NCBI GenBank assembly: GCA_963971575.1
Contig: OZ020611.1
Location: 201,796,419 to 201,860,418 of the forward strand
Length of the DNA stretch: 64,000 bases
Reading direction: 5' to 3'
Origin: Liopterus haemorrhoidalis
Lineage: Eukaryota; Arthropoda; Insecta; Coleoptera; Dytiscidae
The translations under genes were made by a program, and so were the position numbers. This document shows positions 21,396-30,690 of this stretch, piece after piece (the stretch's first letter is position 1; each line of letters opens with the position of its first letter). The notes under the pieces were generated by a model, which was given only the letters and a program-made list of their open reading frames with translations, was not told the DNA's origin and did not search any database.

Positions 21396-21963
21396 TAGAC
21401 CGGGAGCTCATGACATTTTTGGTCTCCGATTTCATACAGCATGCCTTTTGGAGGAGAGAATATTTACCCTGTGACAACAAAAAAGTGATGGTACTAAACC
21501 CCTGCACGCTTTCCGGTCATAGGGAAAATTGCATTTCCGCTTGCACAAAATTTTTCGGTTTTTCTCTGATTTAATATTGCTTGCCCTTTTGTCAAAAGAA
21601 AGTTATAACAAATTTAAAGTCTTTTAATTATAGGCATGTTGTATGAAAACGCGGAAAATCATGTTTTTTTATTACAAGATCACATGACCGTTTGAGCCCT
21701 TTGGGACCCTCCGAATCGCATGCATATATTTAAAAGACGTTAAATTTGTTATAACTTTCTTTTGACAAAAGGGCAAGCAATATTAAATCAGACAAAAGCA
21801 CAAATTTTGTGTTTAAGTGGAAATGCAATTTTCCCTATGACCAGAAAGCGTGCAGGGGTTTAGTACTATCCCTTTTTTGTTGTCACAGGGTAAATATTCT
21901 GTCCTCCAAAAGGCATGCTGTATGAAATCGGAGACCAAAAACTGTCATGAGCTCCCGGTCTAA
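21396..21963. mobile_element. 568-bp fold-back element with about 245-bp arms
   Basis: The left arm, 21396-21642, begins TTAGACCGGGAGCTCATGAC. The right arm, 21722-21963, ends with its inverse. Arms match over their length at roughly nine bases in ten, with a few small indels, around a loop of about 80 bases. The open frames inside read equally in both directions and are not genes. No certain target duplication is visible. It could be a fold-back transposon or a large inverted duplication. Confidence 0.85.
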
Positions 21964-22177
21964 ATACTTAGTAATTTCTTGAAAATAAAATAAAGTTATC
22001 GATTAATAATAAATTAATTGATTAATTATTAATTAATCGAAGCCAACAATATCATATGATTAATCGATTAACTGAAACAAAATAATTGATTGTTTCAATT
22101 ATTCGATTAATCGTTGCCATCTCTATTCGTATATATTGACGAATATTTGGTTTCCCAGATGAGATGACTATGTTTTA

Positions 22178-22215
22178 GAGCAGTGTTTCTCAACGTTTCG
22201 ACATCTCTCTACCTC
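22178..22215 (+). mobile_element. hAT-type left end, isolated
   Basis: CAGTGTTTCTCAACGTTTCG is a typical hAT terminal sequence, and the following bases (CTCTACCTCTTG) continue in that style. The partner end was not found before the mariner at 22489. Confidence 0.35.
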
Positions 22216-22488
22216 TTGTAAAATTTTCGTACGTCTGCTCGAGCTAACACTAATCACTAATGAGACATAAAATTTTATCCCAAAGGCGGTTATTCAAGTT
22301 TTTTATGCGTAATATATACCCTTATACTTTATTCTTCATCACATGTTCGCACTCTGGTCGTCTATACCAGTTCTTATTTATCTGCTGCAGTATGGAATAT
22401 TTTTATTCTTGCAACTTCTCCATTTAAAATTAGCCTAGAACCAAATATTTGGCGTAGTACTTTCCTTCAATGACCAAAAAATGAATTA

Positions 22489-23311
22489 CGAGGTGTGTAA
22501 ATTAAGTAACCGGACTGATTTTTCATTCGAATAGAATTACAATTCAATATTGTCTCCCTCAAAATAACTTCCTTGGGAAGCTACACAGCGCTGGACATGG
22601 TTCTTCCAATTTCAGCTGGACGGTTACGGACGTTTAAATGTTTCCGATTGTCCCAAAATGACGTCCCTTGAGGTGATTTTTCAATCTTGGGAAGAGGAAA
22701 AAATCGCAAGTGCTGAAGTCAGGCGAATAAGGAGGCTGAGGAGCTACAGGAATGTTTTTACTGGCCAAAAACTCGTTTATTGAAATTGTTGTGTTACAAG
22801 GCGCATAGATAAACGGTAGTGTGAGTCAAATTCAACTCGTCTCCGATCATTCCGACTGTCAACCGACGATGTGAACGCACAAGATACCGGATTCTGTCGA
22901 CATTTTCATCGGTTCTTGAAGATGAAGTCCTTCCGCTGCGTGATTTATCTTCAATCAACTCTTTTCCTTCTGAAAATGTCTTAAACCACCAAAAAGCCTG
23001 GGTCCATGACAAAACACTGTCCCCTTAGGCCTGCTGAAGTTTTGCAAAAGTTTCCGTTGCACTGTGCCCAAGTCTGAATCAAAACCTGATAGCACACCGT
23101 TGCTCGAAATGAATGTCTCATTTGTAGAACGCACTAGAAAAAACTGTTTCACGAAAAAAATCGCTACGGCCAACAAAATTACTCTAACAAGTTCAAACTC
23201 GTACTGAAGGCATATCACATGTCCACCTGTCGCTCCTCCAAGTCCCGCGTTCCAAATGTTGCTAGATCAAATGCTATGTTTCCAGTCCGGTTACTTAATT
23301 TACACACCGCG
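22489..23311 (-). mobile_element. Internally deleted mariner-like element with intact termini
   Basis: The ends are inverted repeats sharing GGTGTGTAAATTAAGTAACC and six more bases, with TA at 22487-22488 and 23312-23313. The full length is 823 bp, against about 1.3 kb for complete mariners. On the minus strand the N-terminal HTH part of a transposase is legible: RLGHSATETFAKLQQA, a stop, GDSVLSWTQAFWWFKTFSEG, KSRSGRTSSSRTDENVDRIR and RLTVGMIGDELNLTHTTV. It then jumps to the third catalytic region FLASKNIPVAPQPPYSPDF, STCDFFLFPRLKNHLKG. The deletion removes the first two catalytic aspartates. It cannot move itself but keeps everything a transposase would need to bind. Confidence 0.85.
22794..23120 (-). 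pseudogene. mariner transposase DNA-binding domain (deleted enzyme)
   Basis: This is the N-terminal two-thirds of the remaining transposase reading in the element above. Both helix-turn-helix segments are recognisable: helix 1 around RLGHSATETFAKLQQ, and helix 2 around RRLTVGMIGDELNLTHTTV. They are joined by the GRP-like linker KSRSGRTSSSRTDENV. There is at least one in-frame stop in the first HTH. An uninterrupted 72-codon frame (22794-23012) covers the second HTH and linker. If translated it would be a DNA-binding fragment without catalytic activity; expression is not shown. Confidence 0.6.
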
Positions 23312-23405
23312 TAATTGAGATTTAAGAATTTATTTTTATGAGTTTCTTGCACCGGGATAAACTAATCACAATTAACCAAAGAACAAAACCACATACAAAT
23401 AAAGA

Positions 23406-23408
23406 AGT

Positions 23409-23443
<35 letters not shown>

Positions 23444-26140
23444 TGTAATTGAGTTGTACACAGGACGAACCTAAAAACTACAACTTCGATTGCTATACAT
23501 TACAATATAGTAACTTAATATTTAACAAATTTAGCCATTAAGACGGTAATTGGATAATTGATAAATAAAAAAAAAACAAATATATATACAGAAGAATGAA
23601 TTAATTTTCATTAATAGTGCTTTGAACACTAAATGTATGAAGGCGGCGTTTTATAGTGTTTAAACTCAAATGAAACGGATCTGCCTCCAATAATATATTA
23701 TTAAATGTAGAAACTAATCGGTTTAAGGGGGCGTTTTGGGCATAGTTACTCCTAGCAAAAGGTTGTCTAAAAAGGTATTTATTTCTTAAGTTGCGAAGCG
23801 GTATATTTAAATTTATATTAATAAGGAGATACGGTGAATCAATTAAGTTTTTAATAATTTTAGTAAGAAAAATTACATCATTGTTCATGCGTCTGCAATG
23901 CAAGGTAATCATTTTGAAATAATAACATCTTGATAAGTATGAAACATGTGATATTGGGAAGCGATAACTCAAATAATTCAGAAATTTCTTTTGAATTGAT
24001 TCTAAGCGACGATCATATACATTATATCTGGGATTCCATATAACGGAACAATAATTTAAATGGCATAAGACAAAGGCGTTATAAAGTGTTATAAATGTAT
24101 GGTGATTTTTAAATATTTTGCATGTTCTAAATATAAATCCTAGATTCTGGTACGCTTTCTTACACACATGATCAATATGTACATTGAATAGAAATTTTTG
24201 ATCAAAATACATTCCCAAGTCTTTTATAACAGATACTTCCTTTAGCAAGTTGGTATCGATGTTATAGTGATTCTGGATTAAGTTAATATTTTTGGAAAAC
24301 GTTATTTGATAACATTTTTCATAGTTGAGATGAAGTTTATTATTAACGCAGTAAGTATGTAAGTTAGACAGTTCCTGTTGCATTATGACACAATCCGTTA
24401 AAGAAGATATTGTTCTAAATATTTTTAAATCGTCGGCGTATAAGAGAAAATTTGAGTGATGAAAACATTCGTTTATATCATTAATAAAGACAATAAAAAG
24501 TAATGGTCCAAGGTGCGACCCTTGCGGAACACCGGACGTGGTATAAAAATATTTAGAAATAAATCCATTTAGAGCAACAGCCTGAGATCTATTCTTTATG
24601 TAAGAGCACACCCATCTCAACAGATCTCCATGTACACCGACTTGTGCCAACTTTGAAAGAAGAATATTATGATTTAGCTTATCAAAAGCTTTGCTGAAGT
24701 CGGTGTACACGGAGTCCACCTGAAGACGAGAGTCCATTGCCTGAAAAATAAAATTCGAGTAAGCTAGAAGGTTGGATTCGACTGAGCGACCCTTAAAAAA
24801 TCCGTGTTGTTCCGGAATAATGACATTTTTCAACGAATTAAACAAGTGATCGTATATGATTTTTTCAAAAAGCTTAGGGATGATTGATAGAATTGAAACT
24901 GGTCTATAATTTTTAATATTATGTCTATCCCCTGATTTAAAAATTGGGAATATCAAAGATTTTTTCCACAAATTTGGGAATATACCACTACTTACAGATT
25001 TTATAAAAATTATGGATAGGGGCACAACAAAACCTGAAGCGCAATTTTTAAGTAATATTGCTGGAATACCATCAGGTCCAGCTCCCTTATTTATATCTAA
25101 GGATAAGAGGCGTTGAAATATATCACCCTCAACTATCAAGTCTGTGGCCAAAGACAAATTATCTACAAAAGAGGAAATATTATAAGAGGGGTCGTTATCG
25201 GGTTCGAAAACAGATTCAAAATAAGCGGCGAACATATTGACTATATCATGACCTGTGGTTGCTGAAGTATTATTGAAGTTCATTATATTAGGAATGTTAG
25301 ATGATGGGCCTCTTTTCATTTTAGAAAATTTCCAAATTTGTTTGGGGTCATTTTGTAAGTTTATTTCAAGAGATTTCAAATAATTTTTATAATCAGATTC
25401 AATTAAGAATTTGCATCTACTTCTAAGAATGCTGAAAGTTATATAATCATTGTAATTCTTGTAAATTTTCCATTTTTTATGATATTTATGTTTTTCCTTA
25501 ATTACCTTAATTGTGGAGAGAGCGTACCAGAGTGGAAATTTATTATAAAATTTTGGTTTTAAAGGAACATGTAGACCCAAAATTTCATTCAGCTTACTAT
25601 AAAACGTCTCCGTCATTTGATCGACGTTCAAATTTACGAACTGATTTTCCCAATCTATAGATATTAGATCCAATGTAATAGAATCAAAATTAGCATTGGT
25701 GAAGTTATAACATTTAAAGGATATATTTGTATTTAAATTAGTGAGTTTGAAAAATGATTTTAATGTTACTGCAAGAGGGGGATGATGATGATCAATATTT
25801 ATGAGAGGAAAATCATTTCGTTCGACTTTTATGTTACAAAGTTTATTATGGAGTATTAAATCAAGAATTTTACAATTAGCATTAGTTATTGAATTATACT
25901 GTGCCAAATCGCAAAAAGAAATAGTATCGCACAATATATTCGATCTAAAATTATTAACATAAGACGGAGTCAAAAAATTTTGGTTACTGAGCTTCCAAGT
26001 AATTTGGGGGATATTGAAATCTCCACAAATCAAAATAGGATCATTTTCGATGTGACACAGTATATCACATAAATGGTTCAAAAAATTACAAAGTGCATTA
26101 TCGTAGAAGTTACAAACTATAAATCACAATTAAATTGTAC
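23406..26140 (-). mobile_element. CR1/Jockey-like LINE, 5'-truncated, with long open ORF2
   Basis: This is the best-preserved element in the window. The minus-strand order is the last part of the AP-endonuclease domain, reverse transcriptase, C-terminal domain, about 160 bases of 3' UTR, and a simple tail of AAAT units (TTTA repeats at 23408-23445 on the plus strand). Sequence upstream of 26140 is not in frame and lacks the rest of the endonuclease, so the copy is truncated at its 5' end. I found no convincing target duplication. The uninterrupted reading frame argues for recent insertion. Confidence 0.85.
23601..26081 (-). CDS. LINE ORF2 (endonuclease C-terminal part plus reverse transcriptase), 826 codons
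   Basis: ORF2 of a LINE nicks target DNA and copies the element RNA into it (target-primed reverse transcription). Residues 20-23 are GDFN, from the last conserved block of the AP endonuclease, followed by DLILHNK and the INIDHHHPP histidine region. RT begins around residue 340 (GAGPDGIPAILLKN). It continues with NYRPVSILS, EQHGFFKGRSVESNL and DFSKAFDKLNH (first catalytic Asp), then GVPQGSHLGPLLFIVFINDI. The active site LLYADDLKIF is near residue 548. The C-terminal LNYLSYR, NINLNIPLRNLR and PFARSNYAQNAPLNR are typical of RNase-H-less LINEs (CR1/Jockey group). No RNase H follows. The open frame continues upstream of the first residue given (a TTG), so the true start is lost with the missing 5' end. 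No stop interrupts 2.48 kb. Confidence 0.85.
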   Translation of the reverse strand: MNHLCDILCHIENDPILICGDFNIPQITWKLSNQNFLTPSYVNNFRSNILCDTISFCDLAQYNSITNANCKILDLILHNKLCNIKVERNDFPLINIDHHHPPLAVTLKSFFKLTNLNTNISFKCYNFTNANFDSITLDLISIDWENQFVNLNVDQMTETFYSKLNEILGLHVPLKPKFYNKFPLWYALSTIKVIKEKHKYHKKWKIYKNYNDYITFSILRSRCKFLIESDYKNYLKSLEINLQNDPKQIWKFSKMKRGPSSNIPNIMNFNNTSATTGHDIVNMFAAYFESVFEPDNDPSYNISSFVDNLSLATDLIVEGDIFQRLLSLDINKGAGPDGIPAILLKNCASGFVVPLSIIFIKSVSSGIFPNLWKKSLIFPIFKSGDRHNIKNYRPVSILSIIPKLFEKIIYDHLFNSLKNVIIPEQHGFFKGRSVESNLLAYSNFIFQAMDSRLQVDSVYTDFSKAFDKLNHNILLSKLAQVGVHGDLLRWVCSYIKNRSQAVALNGFISKYFYTTSGVPQGSHLGPLLFIVFINDINECFHHSNFLLYADDLKIFRTISSLTDCVIMQQELSNLHTYCVNNKLHLNYEKCYQITFSKNINLIQNHYNIDTNLLKEVSVIKDLGMYFDQKFLFNVHIDHVCKKAYQNLGFIFRTCKIFKNHHTFITLYNAFVLCHLNYCSVIWNPRYNVYDRRLESIQKKFLNYLSYRFPISHVSYLSRCYYFKMITLHCRRMNNDVIFLTKIIKNLIDSPYLLININLNIPLRNLRNKYLFRQPFARSNYAQNAPLNRLVSTFNNILLEADPFHLSLNTIKRRLHTFSVQSTINEN

Positions 26141-26564
26141 TTAAATAAACGTGTAAAACTCTAGCAGTATATAACACAATTTATATTGCCCAGTATTGGA
26201 TTATACAATTGTTATCGAAAATTTCACAAAAAACTTTAACAACATTTTATCTGAATATTTCCACAAATTCCCAGGTGAAATTACGCAAGTTCTCGTTTTT
26301 ACTCGAACTACGCCCTAAAATTTTCACGATCCGTTGATTTTAACAGCAAAAAACTAATCCGGCAACTTAATTAATAATGCTAATTAACTAATTTGAAAAT
26401 CACAGAGCAGAACTATGGTTACCATGGTAACGAACAGGTAAAACAAACAAATATGTAATAGAATACCTAAACAGAATCCGTATAACTTCCATTCGTAATT
26501 TCATGTTGTTGATATAAACAAAATATTTTATCGCTAAACGAAAATTTCAAGCGTAAACTTACAT

Positions 26565-27440
26565 GAGGGTTACCTTTTATGTGCTTACAAACGACCACTA
26601 GATGGCAATAATGAAATGTGTCATTACTATATTGGTAAAATTTGACATTTGTTATTGTGAAATCAGTAGCAGCTTATAAATTGACCGAGTAGTTTGCTGA
26701 CGGTGAGCGTTAAAAAAAAACAAGTTTGTGAAAAAAATGGATATTACTCGTGAAGGCTTTCATTGAATGATTTCTTACAGTTTTTAGTAAAGGCTCAACT
26801 CAACAACAATGCGTAGATTCGCTTCGTTCAACTTTTGGTAATGAAGCACCATGAGAAAAGACTGTTAACAATTGGTTTGCAGAATTTCGTCGTAATCGTA
26901 CATCCGTCAGTGATGAATCTCGTGAAGGTCGACCAAAATCGGTTGTGATTTAAAAAAACATCGATGCTGTGCGCAAAATGATTGAAAAAGATCGGCATGT
27001 GACTTACCGTGAGATAGAGGCATCCTTTGGCATATCGCAGACTGCAATACATTCGATTTTGCATGAACATTTAGCTGTGAAAAAGATCTGTTCCCCATGG
27101 ATTCCGCATAATTTGACCGAAGCTCAAAAAAAGGCTCGTGTTGATTATTGTAAAGGGATATTAAAAATATGCAAGTTAGGCACTGCAAAATCCGTATACA
27201 ACATCGTTTTAGGTGACGAAACTTGGATTTATTCATATGAACCGAAAACTAAGCAACAATCCACTGTTTGGGTCTTCCAAGATGAACCGAAACCCACAAA
27301 AGTTGTTCGTTCACAAAGCACTTCCAACAATGTTTCTAGAATTTGTTTGAACGCATGCAAAAGTATATAAATCTTAAAAGCGAATATTTTACCTACCCTA
27401 CTCAGAATTTTAAAAAAATATAAATTTTTTTTCGATGAGC
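26565..27440 (+). mobile_element. mariner element, internally deleted
   Basis: The left end is taken at GAGGGTTACCTTTTATG. A transposase frame opens at the ATG at 26737 (MDITREGFH) and decays through frameshifts: TQQQCVDSLRSTFGNEAP, NWFAEFRRNRTSVSDESREG. From 26960 it is clean: KNIDAVRKMIEKDRHVTYRE, IHSILHEHLAVKKICSPWIP, GDETWIYSYEPKTK (first catalytic Asp) and PTKVVRSQSTSNN. At about 27330 it jumps straight to the last 20 residues (NLFERMQKYINLKSEYF). The second and third catalytic residues are deleted. A matching right TIR is not certain. The same C-terminus occurs at 43535-43710. Confidence 0.75.
26960..27370 (+). pseudogene. mariner transposase, HTH2 to first catalytic Asp, fused to C-terminal tail
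   Basis: The open 133-codon frame (ATG at 26969) covers the second helix-turn-helix (DRHVTYREIEASFGISQTAI), the WIPHNLTEAQKKAR linker, and the first DDE block GDETWIYSYEP. It is one frame off from the C-terminal tail that follows the deletion junction near 27330. There the reading becomes RICLNACKSI instead of the family-typical FERMQ.CI. It lacks the HDNA and SPDLAP.D blocks, so it cannot catalyse transposition. Confidence 0.7.
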
Positions 27441-27479
27441 ACATATTTGTTTATATTATTAGGGAGATATGTTTTTAGA

Positions 27480-27890
27480 TGTTTTAGTATTTTTCCTATG
27501 TGCTGGTCAAAGACCTGGCTACAATTTTTACCGAACAGACAGACAGACAGACAGACAGATGACAAAATGACGGTATAAGGGTTTTTTTGTTCATACCTAC
27601 AAATCCCTAAAAAGACTTTTCGAAATAAAAGTTTGCTGATTTATCCACGCATTAAAAGGATTCATTCAAAATATTCATTCAAAATTTTTAAAAAATATTT
27701 ATTTTCCTCCATTTGTTTATTTGAACTCTCAATAGTTTTCCTGTATGTGGTTCAAAGACTTGTATAAGCATGCTAAATCCCAACTTTCTTGGTTGAGCAG
27801 TTTGGCAATTTTACCATACAGACAGACACATGAGTGACGTTATAAGTGGTTTTGGTCATACTTACAAAACCCTAAAAAATGCAATAAAAA
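27480..27890 (-). repeat. Two inverted copies of the GTCT-core repeat left block
   Basis: Two successive minus-strand copies (27480-27610 and 27690-27890) each read from GTAGGTATGA or GTAAGTATGACC through CTTATA(A)..GTCA and GTCTGTCTG. They pass AAATTG.. and GGTCTTTGA or CTTTGAACC to GAACTCTCA-type words, as in 134-310. Both stop before the right block of the family. Confidence 0.65.
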
Positions 27891-28569
27891 TTTAATTCTA
27901 TAGAAATATTTTAGTAACATCATTTATTCCTTTTCAGTGGAATTAAAAAACAACTCAGATCCCAACTTATACGATTAATATAAGAGAAAAGTTACAAATT
28001 ATGTGGCTTCGTATTTAATTACTTAAAGCTCAGTATAGAGTTCACTCTCAAAGTTGACTGGAAGTTCTTTTAATCTCGTAAAAACGAATTGTCCAAGTTA
28101 AATACTGCTTTTATACATATTTTACGCTATAACGTATTGTGTAGATATTATGTACAAATGGAAGAAATTAATTTAACCCTCAAAACATTGGACTTGGAAC
28201 AGAAAAAAAATTGTCTAGGTGCTAAAAAAATGGATTACATTTTCATAGGTGAATGGTTCTGAATAATTAAGACCGTTTCTGAATTCTTCTTGTGTGAGTT
28301 TCAAATTCAGTTGGTTGAGCAAAGCTGGATAACAATTACTTAAAAGAATTTAGATGAAACTTGTTTGTTAAAACTAAATTAAAAAATTTTGGTTTCCAAA
28401 TTTTTTGTTTTCTTGGTGGAATTAGTAGGTGTATTTCGTAATTCCTTGACTTATTCTCATAATATATGAAGTACAATTCAATCATCAGAATTTTTGCCCT
28501 AGCTTTCTATGATGCTTTCTTTGCCTCTTTTGGATTAGCTTCGAATTCTTACTCAAAATGAAATATGTT
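27891..28569. other. No recognised feature
   Basis: AT-rich sequence without a supported frame or repeat. Confidence 0.35.
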
Positions 28570-28955
28570 TGTTTGGATATTGAGAAATATTGGATTCATT
28601 TTCGTATCTTAGCCCATATATCGAAAGCGCTGTCCAGCTAAAAACGTCTGCATCGACCTGAATAAATAATAATTCGAAGGCGCCAAATCGCGTGAATACG
28701 TCGTACATGAGAAAAAATATCAGCCCAAGATGAAGATGGTTTGCTAATTAGTTCTTGGAGCTAGGTTTATACTCTTGTATAACCTAGCGTTGTACAGCAA
28801 AATTACTTTCCGGCTTTTTCGTCTATTTTCTATTCAATTTTGTTGACAAACGATTCCGTTGACAACTCTTAGCAGAAATCGTTTTACCCGACTGAAACAA
28901 AAAATCATAAAACAACACACCCTTCGTGCCTTACCAAATGCACAGAAGAACGTTT
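28570..28955 (-). pseudogene. mariner transposase fragment
   Basis: The minus strand reads NVLLCIW, a stop, GTKGVLFYDFLFQSGKTISA, the central GG/ELL..G..I.A region of mariner transposases. After frameshifts comes TTYSRDLAPSNYYLFRSMQT, FLAGQRFRYMG and a stop. This is the third catalytic block (usually PPYSPDLAPSDYYLF), in which the catalytic Asp has become Asn. The HDNA block between them is unreadable. The 5' side is cut off exactly where the GTCT-core repeat begins (28956). No TIRs were found. Confidence 0.7.
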
Positions 28956-30690
28956 TTAAGGTTTTGTAGGTCTGACCACTAAAAAACCCTTATAACGTCA
29001 CTTGTGTCTGTCTGTCTGTCTGTACGGCAGAAATTGTTACCAAACTGCTGAACATAGAAAGTTGAAATGTGGCACGCTAATACAACTCATATCGGAAAAA
29101 TATAGGTAGAAAAAAAAAAAAAAAAAAAAAACACACACACACATCGAGAGGCAAGTATAAACAAATATGTATTTAATGAAAATATTAATATTTTCTTAAA
29201 GTTTTGAGTGGGGTATCAAATGAAACCTCATAATTAGCGGATAAACATGCAAACTTTTATTTTTGAAAAATTATATTTATTTATGGGATTTTTGCCAAAA
29301 ATCTGTCAAAAAACTTTTGTCGCCCACCCTGTTTCCCAGAAAGGTTGATAAATAAAAAAAGATAATAAGAATAAGAAAAGGTCTATAAATCGAAAAAATG
29401 CTAGGAAATGTACATTGATCTAAACTGGAAACGTACGAGAGGAATTTTTATCAGATTTCGTTTTTGGAAAATATTGTAGTTTTTTTGACAATTTTTTTTT
29501 TTTTTTTTAATTAATAGCTAAATTATGGCTAATAATTTTACGGATTTTTTGTATTTATGGCCAATGTAGTGCGTGTCTTTTTTTAAATTAAAAATATAAC
29601 AAAAAAATTTGTAACATCTGAAAATATCAATAATGTACAATGAGCGGAACTGGAATAGTTCAACAGGAATTTTTAATCAGATTAGTTTTTCGAAAAATAT
29701 GGAACGTTTTGTGTCGTTGAAAAAAATTAAAAATTTATTGTGTGGCATAAAAAAGCTCTTAAGACGTGGACTAAAAATTGAAAAAATGCTAAGTAATTTA
29801 CATTTATCTAAACTAGAAACGTACAAGAAGATTTTTTATCAGATTTCGTTTTTGGAAAATATTTTTTGACAATTATTATTTTTTATTTAATGGCTAAATT
29901 ATAGCCAATAATATTACGATTTTTTTGTGTTTATGGCTAAGGTAGTGTGTGTCTTTATTTAAATTAAAAATATAACAAAAAATTTATAACACCTGAGAAT
30001 CGTGTTTATGTGTATACAGTGTAGTGTGTGGTTTTCAGTAGGCCGCCTACTTTTATGCGTCATGAGGCAACCATATTATTTAGTTTTAGTTTATTTTTTA
30101 TTTTTTATAACGTGTCAAAGAGGATTAAATCGTTTACAGTAGTAAAACACCTATAACTCAAGTAACATATTGTTAGAAGCGATAACCGTTTCTAAAAAAA
30201 AATTAAAATAAATAAAACATTTATCAATATATATCTTGCTAATTTAATAAAGATTTAAAAGCAAATGCAGAAATAATCGCTGGTATTTTTTAATTTAAAT
30301 GTTATTGTGTGTCAGTATGGTGTAATGGTTAATATACTGGCGTTTTAACTGTTTAGGGTTGCTCGGGTTTGAATCCCAGTGATGGCATATATGTTGTTAT
30401 TGTATTTGTAGTTTTAAGGTTTAAAATGATATAATAAAATAAAAAGACCAAATAAATAAACTTAAAAAATGTGAGAAAATTTTCTTAAATTATTTAAGTT
30501 TAGTTTAAATAATTAAATGAAACCTTTTAGTACTCAAATAACGAATAGAAATTATTATAAAAAAAAAAAATGTTGTTTTTGATGTGATTATAGAAATAAT
30601 AATGTCCTAGGCATTCTGTTCGCTTATTACATTCATTAAATGCCACTAAAACCCTGAAATGTGTGAAAATTCACACTTCGCATCTATTTA
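28956..30690 (+). repeat. GTCT-core repeat, long copy with internal tandem repeats
   Basis: The left block GGTTTTGTAGGTCTGACCAC, with CTTATAACGTCACTTGTGTC and a GTCT run at 29004-29020, matches 134-310. The right block CATTCATTAAATGCCACTAA, then CCTGAAATGTGTGAAAATTC, at 30636-30690 matches 845-905. The interior holds an A/CA simple repeat (29110-29142). It also holds a partly degenerate tandem repeat with period 388 (ATGCTAGGAAATG at 29398, ATGCTAAGTAATT at 29786; a weaker copy near 29625), and a SINE at 30311-30470. No transposase is visible. The whole is bounded on the left by the broken mariner at 28570-28955. Confidence 0.6.
30311..30470 (+). repeat. tRNA-derived SINE, family 3
   Basis: CAGTATGGTGTAATGGTTAA with TACTGG is an A-box-type tRNA 5' half, and CGGGTTTGAATCCCAGTGAT carries a B box 45 bases on. 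A body of about 80 bases ends in AATAAAATAAAAAGACCAAA. It sits inside the GTCT-core repeat, so it is younger than that copy. Confidence 0.7.

Noticed and set aside
21383..21574. 63-codon frame in the left arm of the fold-back
   Set aside because: The mirrored arm contains the same sequence with changes that break the frame, and no domain is recognisable.
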